Origin: an uncultured Pseudomonadota bacterium
Lineage (GTDB): Bacteria > Pseudomonadota > Gammaproteobacteria > Burkholderiales > SG8-41
Assembly (NCBI GenBank): GCA_946885605.1
Contig: CAMPGR010000101.1
Coordinates: 1-14,209 of the forward strand
DNA length: 14,209 nt
Reading direction: 5' to 3'
Shown here: positions 8,098 through 14,209 of the stretch, piece after piece
Position numbering within the stretch: position 1 is the stretch's first letter
Layout: every line of letters begins with the position of its first letter
Notes under the pieces: model-generated
Told to the model about the DNA's origin: nothing
The model's database searches: none
The model's input: the letters and a program-made list of their open reading frames with translations, nothing else
Translations under genes and position numbers: made by a program

Positions 8098-9267
8098 TCA
8101 GCGGGCGGACGCCTTGAGCCGCTCGAACCCTTGGGCGAGGTCCGCGATCAGATCCTCCGGATCCTCGAGCCCGATATGCAGCCTCACGGTAGGGCCGCCC
8201 GGTTCCCAGCGCGTCACGCTGCGAAAGCGCGCGATCTCGGCGAGCACGACCAGGCTCTCGTAACCCCCCCAGCTCGAGCCGATGCCGAAGAGTTCGAGCG
8301 AATCGATAAAGGCGTGCACCGCTTTGCTCTCGCACGGCTCGAGTACGAACGAAAAGAGCGCCGAGGCACCCTCGAAGTCGCGACGCCAGATGACGTGTCC
8401 GGGGTCGCTCTCGAGCGCCGGGTAGATCACACGCTTCACCTCGGGGCGCGTGCTGAGCCACCGGGCGACGCGAAGTGCGCTCTGCATCTGATGCTTCATG
8501 CGCACGCCGATCGTGCGAAAGCCGCGTAGCGCCAAGTAGCAGTCTTCCGGGCTCACGCTGTAGCCGATGTCAGCGACCGCCTTGCGCACCGGCAGCCAGT
8601 GTTTCTCATTGGTCACGATGACTCCCATCATGACGTCAGAGTGGCCGACGATGTACTTCGTCGCCGAATGTATCGACACATCCACACCGTGATCGAAGGA
8701 GCGAAAGAAATAAGGCGTGCCCCAGGTATTGTCGGCGAGCACGGGGACGCCCTTCTCATGCGCCGCCGCTGCAATCGCTGGAATGTCCTGCACTTCGAAG
8801 GTCAACGAGCCGGGTGATTCGCAGTAGACCGCCCTGGTGTTGGGCTTGATGAGGTTGCGTATGGCGGCGCCAATCAGCGGATCGTAGTATTCGACGTCGA
8901 TGCCGTTGGGACGCAGCCGTCGTTCGCAGAACTGCCGGGTCGGCCCGTAGACGGCATCCGCGACGAGAACGTGGTCGCCGGTTTTTACGAAAGCGCTGAG
9001 CGCAGCCACGACCGCCGCGAGACCCGAGGGGACGGCGACCGCGAGGTGGCCTCCTTCCATCCGCGCCACGGCCTCTTCCAGCGCAAACGTGGTTGGTGTG
9101 CCGTAACGACCGTAGCGCACGCTCTTGTAGTCGTTGGGATCGCGCGTCTCGTATTCGCCGAGCGTCGGGAAGAGTACGGTCGAGGTGCGGTAAACCGGCA
9201 TGTTCACCATGCCTTCGCACTTTTCGGGATCGCGGCCGGCGTGCGCGAGGAGGGTGTCTTTTTTCAC
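8098..9267 (-). CDS. metC: Cystathionine beta-lyase (MetC), PLP-dependent
   Basis: A 389-residue Cys/Met-metabolism PLP enzyme. It cleaves cystathionine to homocysteine, pyruvate and ammonia in methionine synthesis, in the cytosol as a tetramer. Visible: VRYGRYGTPT (the Tyr52/Arg54 phosphate-binding loop from the neighbouring subunit), Tyr107 in DAVYGPT, GSLTFEVQDIP (153-163), cofactor Asp179 in LADNTWGTP, the PLP Lys204 in SIHSATKYIVGH, and SSWGGYESL near the end. The TFEVQD and SWGGYESL features favour beta-lyase over cystathionine gamma-synthase or gamma-lyase. The GTG at 9267 gives the usual length and the typical opening KKDTLLAHAGRDPE; the frame stays open further upstream with no plausible protein. 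It converges on the lipoprotein gene with only four bases between stops and is divergent from the molybdenum hydroxylase operon. Confidence 0.93.
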   Translation of the reverse strand: MKKDTLLAHAGRDPEKCEGMVNMPVYRTSTVLFPTLGEYETRDPNDYKSVRYGRYGTPTTFALEEAVARMEGGHLAVAVPSGLAAVVAALSAFVKTGDHVLVADAVYGPTRQFCERRLRPNGIDVEYYDPLIGAAIRNLIKPNTRAVYCESPGSLTFEVQDIPAIAAAAHEKGVPVLADNTWGTPYFFRSFDHGVDVSIHSATKYIVGHSDVMMGVIVTNEKHWLPVRKAVADIGYSVSPEDCYLALRGFRTIGVRMKHQMQSALRVARWLSTRPEVKRVIYPALESDPGHVIWRRDFEGASALFSFVLEPCESKAVHAFIDSLELFGIGSSWGGYESLVVLAEIARFRSVTRWEPGGPTVRLHIGLEDPEDLIADLAQGFERLKASAR

Positions 9268-9298
9268 GTGAGGTCCGGGAAATGGGGACGAGCTCTGG

Positions 9299-9329
9299 AG
9301 TATAGTCCGTGCCGGCCGCAGGGTTGCAA
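9299..9329 (-). promoter_or_regulatory. Candidate sigma70 promoter for metC
   Basis: On the minus strand, TTGCAA (9329-9324) and TATACT (9304-9299, 5/6 match) are separated by 19 bp, slightly wider than ideal. Transcription would begin about 25 bases before the GTG start. Confidence 0.4.
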
Positions 9330-9345
9330 TATGTGGACTCGACCA

Positions 9346-9374
9346 TTGCCGGGGTGTGCGGCTTGACACATAAT
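9346..9374 (+). promoter_or_regulatory. Candidate sigma70 promoter for the molybdenum hydroxylase operon
   Basis: TTGCCG (9346-9351), a 17-bp spacer and CATAAT (9369-9374, 5/6 match) point toward the large-subunit gene and predict a leader of roughly 90 bases. It stands back to back with the metC promoter inside the 201-bp divergent gap. Confidence 0.45.
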
Positions 9375-9468
9375 CGCGCGTCCTGCCTGCACGACGGTGC
9401 GTATCCCGGCGCAGCCGCGCGCCGCAAAGGCATGCCCGATGTGCCGGGCAGACAACGATAGGAACGCC

Positions 9469-11778
9469 ATGGAACATCATCATCTGCTGGAAGTGGAGGG
9501 CGTGCACGTCTCACGCCGCGAGGATCTGCGGCTTATCACCGGTACGGGCAAGTACGCTTCGGACTGGAACCTGCCGGGACAGCTCTACGCGTATTTCCTG
9601 CGCTCCGACCGCGCGCACGCAAAGATCGTCTCGATCGATCTCGATGCGGCGAAAAAACACCCTGGGGTCGTGCGGGTCTACACCGGCGAAGACGCCGTGC
9701 GCGCCGGACACGTGAAGCCGATGACCATGCTCACCTTCAAGGGCAAGGGCGGCATGGAGGTGCGCCTGCCGGAGCGCCCCGCGCTCGCGCATGGCGTCGT
9801 GCGCTGCGTCGGTGAGCCGGTCGCGATGGTCGTCGCCGAATCGGCGCTCGTTGCACAGGACGCGGCGGAGCTGATCGAGGTCGAGTACGAGGACCTGCCG
9901 GTGGTGATCGATCCCGAAGAGGCGCTCGCCGCCGGCGCGCCGCAGCTCCACGAAAACGTCCCCGGCAACATGCCGTTCGAGTTCGAGGCGGGCGATGCGG
10001 CGGCCACCGAAGCTGCGTTCCAGAAAGCGGCGCACGTGACGCGGCTCGAGCTCGAAGTGACGCGTGTCGCACCGAACCCGATGGAGCCGCGCGCGTGTCT
10101 GATGGCGTACGACGCGCGCGAAGACCGCTACACGATCCATGTGCACGTCCAGGGCGTGAACATGATGCGCAAGCAGCTTGCCGCGTATGCGAACGTCCCC
10201 GAGGAGAAAATTCGCGTCATGGCGCGCGATGTGGGCGGAGCATTCGGTCAGCGCAGCCTCGCCTACCCCGAGTATTGCGCGCAGATGCTCGCGGCGAAAG
10301 AGATGGGCCGGCCGATCAAGTGGATCGCTTCACGCTCCGAGGGTTTTACGACCGACTCGCACGGACGCGCCAATTTCGTCACGGGCGAGCTCGCGCTCGA
10401 CCGCGACGGGAAGTTCCTCGGCATGCGGCTCGACTGGATCGCGGAGATGGGCGCGTACTTGACGCCGACCGGGCCCGTGAGCCACCTGCGCAACCCGAGC
10501 ACGTGCCTGACCGGCGTCTATCGCATCCCGGCACTCTACGGGCGCTGGCGTACCGCGCTCACCAATACCAATCCCATTGCCGCCTACCGCGGCGCCGGAC
10601 GGCCCGACATCGCATACGTGATCGAGCGGCTGGTGAGCGCGGCCGCGGCGGAAACCGGCGTCGATGCCGCGGAATTGAGAAGGCGCAATTTCATTCCGCC
10701 GGAAGCGTTCCCGTACAAGACGCCTACAGGCTCCACCTACGAAAATGCCGATCTCCCCGGCGTGCTGAAGAAGGCACTCAAGCTCGCTGACTGGGAAGGA
10801 TTCGGCAAGCGACGCAAGCGCTCGGAAGAGGCCGGCAAGCTGCGCGGCCGGGGCATTTCGGCCGTAATCGAGAATACCGGCGCAGGGCTCTTTCCCAAGG
10901 ATACGGTGGCGATGGACGTTGCCGCCGATGGCACCATCACCGTTTACTCGGTGTCGCACTCGCAGGGCCAGGGCCATGAAACCGCGTTTGCCCAGATCGT
11001 CGCAGAGACGCTCGGTGTGGAATTCGAGCGCGTCGTGCTGCGCCAGGGTGACGAAAGCCGGCCGCTCTTCGGCAATCACACCGGCGGTTCACGCTCGACC
11101 GTCGGCGCGGGCAGCGCGTGCCATCTCGCCGCTAAGAAACTGATCGAGGAAGGCAAGGCGCTCGCTGCGCTGGAGTTGGGCGTGGAACCCTCGCAGGTCG
11201 AGTACGCGAACGGCACCTTTTCGAGCGAGCACGCCCGGCGCAGCGTCACGCTCGCGGATCTTGCGAAGGCAAAAACGCTGTCGGTCGAGGCGGAAGGCAG
11301 CTTCAGCTCCACGTTCCCCAACGGCTGCCACATCGCCGAAGTCGAAATCGATCCTGCGACGGGCGTGACCGAGATCGCATCGTACGTGACGGTCGATGAC
11401 TGCGGGCGCGTGATCAATCACACTATCGTCGAAGGCCAGATGCACGGCGGCGTTGCGCAGGGCGCGGGCCAGGTGTTCGGCGAGCACGTGGTGTACGAGC
11501 GCAGTTCCGGGCAGCTCTTGACCGGGAGCTTTTCCGATTACTACATGCCGCGCGCGGGGCTCCTGCGTGAGATCAAAATGGACGAGCACCCCACGCCGTC
11601 GAAAGTGAGCCCGCTCGGCGTGAAGGGCATGGGAGAGTCGGGCTGCACCGCCTCGCTCGCGGCACTGACGAATGCCGTGCTCGATGCGCTGCGTCCGCTC
11701 GGCGTGCAACACCTCGACATGCCGCTTACGCCTGCCAAGGTCTGGCACGCGATCCAGGCGGCCGGTACCAGGCAATAG
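9469..11778 (+). CDS. Molybdenum hydroxylase large subunit (xanthine dehydrogenase / form II CoxL-like family)
   Basis: A 769-residue molybdopterin-cytosine-dinucleotide-type subunit that would hydroxylate an organic substrate using water. The N-terminal a/b hammerhead domain (about 18-130) starts with ITGTGKYASDW. Molybdenum-domain motifs follow: DVGGAFGQR, AYRGAGRP at 372-379, SHSQGQGHET, and the catalytic base Glu723 in VKGMGESG. True aerobic CO dehydrogenase carries AYRCSFR at the active-site loop; here it is AYRGAGR, so this is the uncharacterised form II type or another hydroxylase (aldehyde, purine or aromatic). The ATG at 9469 has AGGA five bases upstream; an earlier in-frame codon at 9397 adds only low-complexity sequence. 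No Tat signal is present, so it should be cytoplasmic. FAD and Fe-S subunits follow directly. No XdhC/CoxF-type maturation gene is in view. Confidence 0.93.
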   Translation: MEHHHLLEVEGVHVSRREDLRLITGTGKYASDWNLPGQLYAYFLRSDRAHAKIVSIDLDAAKKHPGVVRVYTGEDAVRAGHVKPMTMLTFKGKGGMEVRLPERPALAHGVVRCVGEPVAMVVAESALVAQDAAELIEVEYEDLPVVIDPEEALAAGAPQLHENVPGNMPFEFEAGDAAATEAAFQKAAHVTRLELEVTRVAPNPMEPRACLMAYDAREDRYTIHVHVQGVNMMRKQLAAYANVPEEKIRVMARDVGGAFGQRSLAYPEYCAQMLAAKEMGRPIKWIASRSEGFTTDSHGRANFVTGELALDRDGKFLGMRLDWIAEMGAYLTPTGPVSHLRNPSTCLTGVYRIPALYGRWRTALTNTNPIAAYRGAGRPDIAYVIERLVSAAAAETGVDAAELRRRNFIPPEAFPYKTPTGSTYENADLPGVLKKALKLADWEGFGKRRKRSEEAGKLRGRGISAVIENTGAGLFPKDTVAMDVAADGTITVYSVSHSQGQGHETAFAQIVAETLGVEFERVVLRQGDESRPLFGNHTGGSRSTVGAGSACHLAAKKLIEEGKALAALELGVEPSQVEYANGTFSSEHARRSVTLADLAKAKTLSVEAEGSFSSTFPNGCHIAEVEIDPATGVTEIASYVTVDDCGRVINHTIVEGQMHGGVAQGAGQVFGEHVVYERSSGQLLTGSFSDYYMPRAGLLREIKMDEHPTPSKVSPLGVKGMGESGCTASLAALTNAVLDALRPLGVQHLDMPLTPAKVWHAIQAAGTRQ

Positions 11779-11782
11779 GAGG
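11777..11782 (+). promoter_or_regulatory. Perfect AGGAGG overlapping the large-subunit stop
   Basis: The Shine-Dalgarno begins inside the TAG stop (11776-11778) and lies five bases before a GTG start at 11788. It supports GTG as the true start of the FAD subunit and close translational linkage. Confidence 0.8.
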
Positions 11783-11787
11783 CGTCG

Positions 11788-12588
11788 GTGTACAACTTCA
11801 GCTACGTCAAAGCGCAGTCGCTCAAGCATGCGGGCGAATTGCTTGCGGCAAACCCGGAGGCGAAGCTTCTTGCAGGCGGGATGACGCTCATCCCGACGCT
11901 CAAGGCGCGGCTTGCGCGCCCCTCGCATTTGATCGACGTGGGCGGGCTCCCAGAGCTCGCGGGCATCGACAATAAGGACGGGAAGCTCATCATCGGCGCG
12001 GGCGTGCGCCATCGTGAAGTCGCAGGTTCCCCGACCGTGCGTAAAGTGCTCCCCGCGCTTGCCGAGCTTGCCGGCGTGATCGGCGACCCGCAGGTGCGCA
12101 ACCTCGGCACCATGGGCGGCTCGGTCGCGAACAACGATCCGGCCGCCGATTACCCGGCCGCGGTACTGGGGCTCGGTGCGACGGTGGTCAGCACCCGGCG
12201 CGAAATTGCCGCGGACGAATTCTTCCAGGGGATGTTCGCGACCGCGCTCGAGCCGGAAGAGATCATCGTTCGGTTCGTGTTCCCGATCCCGAAGCGCGCG
12301 GCATACTCGAAGTTTCCCCACCCGGCATCCGGCTACGCCATGGCCGGGGTGTTCGTCGCTGAGACGGCGAAAGGCGCGCGCGTCGCGGTAACGGGCGCGG
12401 GTCCCGGCGTATTCCGCTGGAGCGCCGCCGAGCAGGCGCTCGCGCGGAATTTCAGTGCGGCTGCGCTCGAAAAGCTCGAGGTGGATGCGGAAACGCTCAA
12501 CGAGGACTTCCACGCCACGCGTGAATATCGCGCGAACCTGGTGGCGGTGATGGCGAAGCGTGCGGTAGCGAAGATTGCGGGGAAATGA
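11788..12588 (+). CDS. Molybdenum hydroxylase FAD-binding medium subunit (CoxM-like)
   Basis: A 266-residue subunit that takes electrons from the Fe-S subunit on FAD and passes them to the final acceptor. The two FAD-binding motifs of the family are present: [14 protein letters not shown] at 29-42 (AGGxSLxPxMK type) and [16 protein letters not shown] at 108-123 (TIGGxxAxxDPAxD type). The C-terminal CO-dehydrogenase flavoprotein domain follows from about 165. Length is a little below the usual 270-300 but complete. It starts with GTG nine bases after the large-subunit stop and ends overlapping a possible ATG of the small subunit. The presence of a separate FAD subunit means the holoenzyme is an (LMS)2-type cytoplasmic oxidase or dehydrogenase, not a periplasmic cytochrome-coupled enzyme. 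Confidence 0.93.
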   Translation: MYNFSYVKAQSLKHAGELLAANPEAKLLAGGMTLIPTLKARLARPSHLIDVGGLPELAGIDNKDGKLIIGAGVRHREVAGSPTVRKVLPALAELAGVIGDPQVRNLGTMGGSVANNDPAADYPAAVLGLGATVVSTRREIAADEFFQGMFATALEPEEIIVRFVFPIPKRAAYSKFPHPASGYAMAGVFVAETAKGARVAVTGAGPGVFRWSAAEQALARNFSAAALEKLEVDAETLNEDFHATREYRANLVAVMAKRAVAKIAGK

Positions 12589-12590
12589 AC

Positions 12591-13061
12591 ATGGCAAAAG
12601 TCGAAATCACGGTGAACGGCGTCAAGCATGCGCGCGAAGTCGAGGATCGCACGCTGCTCGCCGACTTTCTGCGCGACGAACTCGGGTTGACCGGCACGCA
12701 CATCGGCTGCGACACGAGCCAGTGCGGCTGCTGCACGGTTCATGTGAACGGCATCGCGGTGAAATCGTGCTCGGTGCTCGCGGCGCAGGCGAACGGTGCG
12801 GAGGTGCGCACGATCGAAGGCATGGCGAAAAGCGGCGTCCTGCATCCGATCCAGCAGGCCTTCACCGAGTGCCACGGCCTGCAGTGCGGCTTCTGCACGC
12901 CGGGCATGATCATGGCCGTCGCGGGACTCCTCAAGGACAATCCCCATCCCAGCGACGAGGAGATCTACCACGGGCTCGAGGGCAACCTCTGCCGCTGCAC
13001 CGGCTACATCAACATCGTGAAGGCGGTGAAGCGCAGCGCCGAGCTCCTCGGCGGCAAGTAA
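12591..13061 (+). CDS. Molybdenum hydroxylase [2Fe-2S] small subunit (CoxS-like)
   Basis: A 156-residue electron-transfer subunit with both expected [2Fe-2S] clusters. The N-terminal plant-ferredoxin-type site is C40-x4-C45-x2-C48-x11-C60. The C-terminal four-helix site is C99-x2-C102-x31-C134-x-C136 (QCGFCTPG and LCRCTGY). All eight ligands are intact. It carries electrons from the molybdenum centre to FAD. I chose the ATG at 12591 because GGGGAA (12579-12584) sits six bases before it and the protein then opens [10 protein letters not shown] as is typical. The ATG at 12585, which overlaps the preceding stop as ATGA, would add only Met-Asn and is possible. No Tat signal. Confidence 0.94.
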   Translation: MAKVEITVNGVKHAREVEDRTLLADFLRDELGLTGTHIGCDTSQCGCCTVHVNGIAVKSCSVLAAQANGAEVRTIEGMAKSGVLHPIQQAFTECHGLQCGFCTPGMIMAVAGLLKDNPHPSDEEIYHGLEGNLCRCTGYINIVKAVKRSAELLGGK

Positions 13062-13097
13062 ACGTACAGAAACAAATTCCTCGCCCGCCGAAATAGC

Positions 13098-13111
13098 CGC
13101 GCTACGGCGCG
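13098..13111. repeat. Small GC hairpin after the molybdenum hydroxylase operon
   Basis: CGCGC, loop TACG, GCGCG forms a perfect 5-bp stem 37 bases after the small-subunit stop. There is no T run after it, so it may be a Rho-dependent pause site, an mRNA 3'-end stabiliser, or chance in GC-rich DNA. The rest of the 198-bp gap (13062-13259) holds only the inverted repeat at 13201. Confidence 0.3.
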
Positions 13112-13200
13112 TTCCTGGAGTTGCTCCCCTTGACCGCTGCCGCACGAGCAGTCTAAGGGCGCTTTCATGCCAGCCTTCAACGCAGGCCGCGCAACAGGCT

Positions 13201-13215
13201 GAAACAAACTGTTTC
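13201..13215. promoter_or_regulatory. Perfect inverted repeat GAAACA-N3-TGTTTC, candidate operator
   Basis: A 6-bp perfect dyad with a 3-bp spacer stands 44 bp before the start of the small membrane protein gene. It is AT-rich against a GC-rich background, as expected of an operator for a small dimeric repressor. No regulator gene is adjacent. Confidence 0.4.
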
Positions 13216-13259
13216 GTGACCGACATCCTCCCGATACGCGCGCCGGCTAGAGTGGCGCC

Positions 13260-13487
13260 ATGGTCACTCTGCAAACCCTATTGGGATCAATCGTCGAAGG
13301 TGCGCGGCGGATTGCGCCGTATCTCCTGACCGAGCTGCTGTTGCCCGGCGGAACCGTCCTCGTGGTGCTGCTCTTTCTCGCGCGGCGCCGGCGGGCGCGA
13401 CTCGCGCACGCACGCGGCTGCGCCGTGCGTTGGACGCGAAACGAGCGGGATGAGCAGAGCGTCGTTCAGCTGCCGCGCGCTGCTTGA
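13260..13487 (+). CDS. Small single-pass membrane protein, hypothetical
   Basis: A 75-residue predicted protein. Residues 1-19 are weakly amphipathic (TLLGSIVEGARRIAP). Residues about 21-41 form one hydrophobic membrane segment (LLTELLLPGGTVLVVLLFLA). It is followed at once by ARRRRAR, a positive stop-transfer patch that places the C-terminus inside. The tail is basic and low complexity. I recall short betaproteobacterial proteins with this EGARRIAPYL...LLPGG layout, which is why I take it as real despite a poor ribosome-binding site. Its last 22 bases overlap the 3' end of the opposite-strand gene. Function unknown. Confidence 0.5.
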   Translation: MVTLQTLLGSIVEGARRIAPYLLTELLLPGGTVLVVLLFLARRRRARLAHARGCAVRWTRNERDEQSVVQLPRAA

Positions 13488-14209
13488 GGATCGATGCCGG
13501 CGAGAAGGGCGCGCGTTGCGTGGACGCCTTCCCGTGCGACCGCCGCGGCGGCCCGCGACCAGTGATCGGGATTCGGCGCCTCGTAGCTCAAGTAGCCCGC
13601 ATAATTCTTCTCGACGAGCAAGCCCAGGACCTCGCGCCAGCGCACGACGCCTCGTCCCGGCGGGAGCCGATCGGCGGGCCGCCGGGTATCGGGGCGCGGC
13701 GTGGGTGGGACGTCGCTGTACTGGAAAGCGAAGATATGGCGCGCCGGCACATCCTCGAATCCGCGGCCCCCACAACCCGTGCGCTCGAGGTGATAGGCAT
13801 CGAGCAGCAGGCCGCACGAGGGGTGATCCGCGAGCGCGAGCACTTCGCGGGCGACGGCGAGACTGTTCACGACCGCAGCGGCCGAGCTGAATTCGAAAGC
13901 GAAGCGCACGTTGTGCGCAGCACACACTTCACCGGCCGCCCGAATGTTGGCCCCGGCATCGCGCACCGTGCCGCCGCCGAAACCCTCCGCGCACATGACG
14001 AGGTCGCAGCCCAGCGCGACCGCATTCGAGCACGTTTCATCGAGCACCTGGAGGAGCCGTCGACGTTCCTCGCCTTGCGCGAAGAAAAGCCCGTATTCGG
14101 TACCGATGACCGCGACCTTGATGCCGCTCGCGCGAATCAGGTCGATCACCTGGTCGTTCGTCATGCCGGCTTCGAAGCACTTGGTGAAGCTCGAGCGGCG
14201 CAATTCCAC
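13466..14209 (-). CDS. Sugar phosphate isomerase/epimerase-like TIM-barrel protein (5' truncated by window edge)
   Basis: At least 247 residues of an AP-endonuclease-2/xylose-isomerase-like TIM barrel, a metal-dependent fold that isomerises or epimerises sugars, inosose or hydroxy-keto acids. Candidate metal ligands, numbered in the visible part, are Glu106 in FAFEFSS, Asp137 and His140 in LLLDAYHLERTG, and Glu210 in YLSYEAPNP. The segment FQYSDVPP, then PPGRGVVRW, is the typical strand-7 region with Gln where many relatives have His. The first codon in view at the edge is a GTG, but family members (about 260-290 residues) usually have a further first beta strand, so the true start probably lies outside. 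Its stop region overlaps the end of the small membrane protein gene in a convergent arrangement. Substrate unknown. Confidence 0.88.
   Translation of the reverse strand: MELRRSSFTKCFEAGMTNDQVIDLIRASGIKVAVIGTEYGLFFAQGEERRRLLQVLDETCSNAVALGCDLVMCAEGFGGGTVRDAGANIRAAGEVCAAHNVRFAFEFSSAAAVVNSLAVAREVLALADHPSCGLLLDAYHLERTGCGGRGFEDVPARHIFAFQYSDVPPTPRPDTRRPADRLPPGRGVVRWREVLGLLVEKNYAGYLSYEAPNPDHWSRAAAAVAREGVHATRALLAGIDPQAARGS

Noticed and set aside
8098..9267. Cystathionine gamma-synthase or O-succinylhomoserine sulfhydrylase instead of MetC
   Set aside because: The GSLTFEVQD, YSVSPEDCYLALRG and SSWGGYESL segments fit the beta-lyase subgroup better, though only an assay or phylogeny would settle it.
11089..12597. 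A 502-codon minus-strand frame across the molybdenum hydroxylase genes
   Set aside because: It spans two real genes and their junction; the composition is Arg/His/Glu shadow sequence with no recognisable fold.
9469..13061. Aerobic carbon monoxide dehydrogenase (coxLMS)
   Set aside because: The active-site loop is AYRGAGR rather than AYRCSFR, so the Cys that holds the Cu-S-Mo centre is missing.

Overview
The window is a GC-rich, densely coded bacterial chromosome segment. Its gene content and codon bias fit a betaproteobacterium (Burkholderiales/Rhodocyclales-like), judging by the style of the cystathionine beta-lyase, the glycine-zipper lipoprotein and the molybdenum hydroxylase operon. No rRNA, tRNA, CRISPR array, insertion sequence or phage gene is visible. 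The sequence is cut inside a gene at both ends, and no stretch longer than about 265 bases lacks a gene.

Left region (1-3548, + strand): the end of an operon of four genes, each overlapping the next by four bases (ATGA, GTGA, ATGA). They encode the C-terminal half of an acyl-AMP ligase, a PLP-dependent class I/II aminotransferase, an asparagine-synthetase-like ATP-dependent amide ligase whose glutaminase domain is cut down and has no catalytic N-terminal Cys, and a stand-alone acyl carrier protein. Together they look like a small pathway that activates an acid, holds it on a carrier, makes an amine and forms an amide bond. This is the best candidate for an undescribed system. A probable Rho-independent terminator follows it.

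Middle region (3693-8093): on the minus strand, a soluble hybrid histidine kinase (PAS-PAS-HisKA-HATPase-REC) with no partner regulator in view. Divergent from it is a Gfo/Idh/MocA oxidoreductase. Then come two small envelope genes in tandem: a secreted His-rich protein with three 27-bp tandem repeats, and a glycine-zipper lipoprotein with a proline-rich tail.

Right region (8098-14209): metC (cystathionine beta-lyase) on the minus strand, converging on the lipoprotein gene with four bases between them. Divergent from metC is a three-gene molybdenum hydroxylase operon in the order large (Mo), medium (FAD), small (2x[2Fe-2S]). Its active-site loop is AYRGAGR, not the AYRCSFR of true aerobic CO dehydrogenase, so its substrate is unknown. 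Next is a short membrane protein whose end overlaps, tail to tail, a sugar-phosphate isomerase/epimerase-like TIM-barrel gene that runs off the right edge.

The regions look functionally independent. The only clear multi-gene units are the ligase/aminotransferase/amide-ligase/ACP operon, the two envelope genes and the molybdenum hydroxylase operon.
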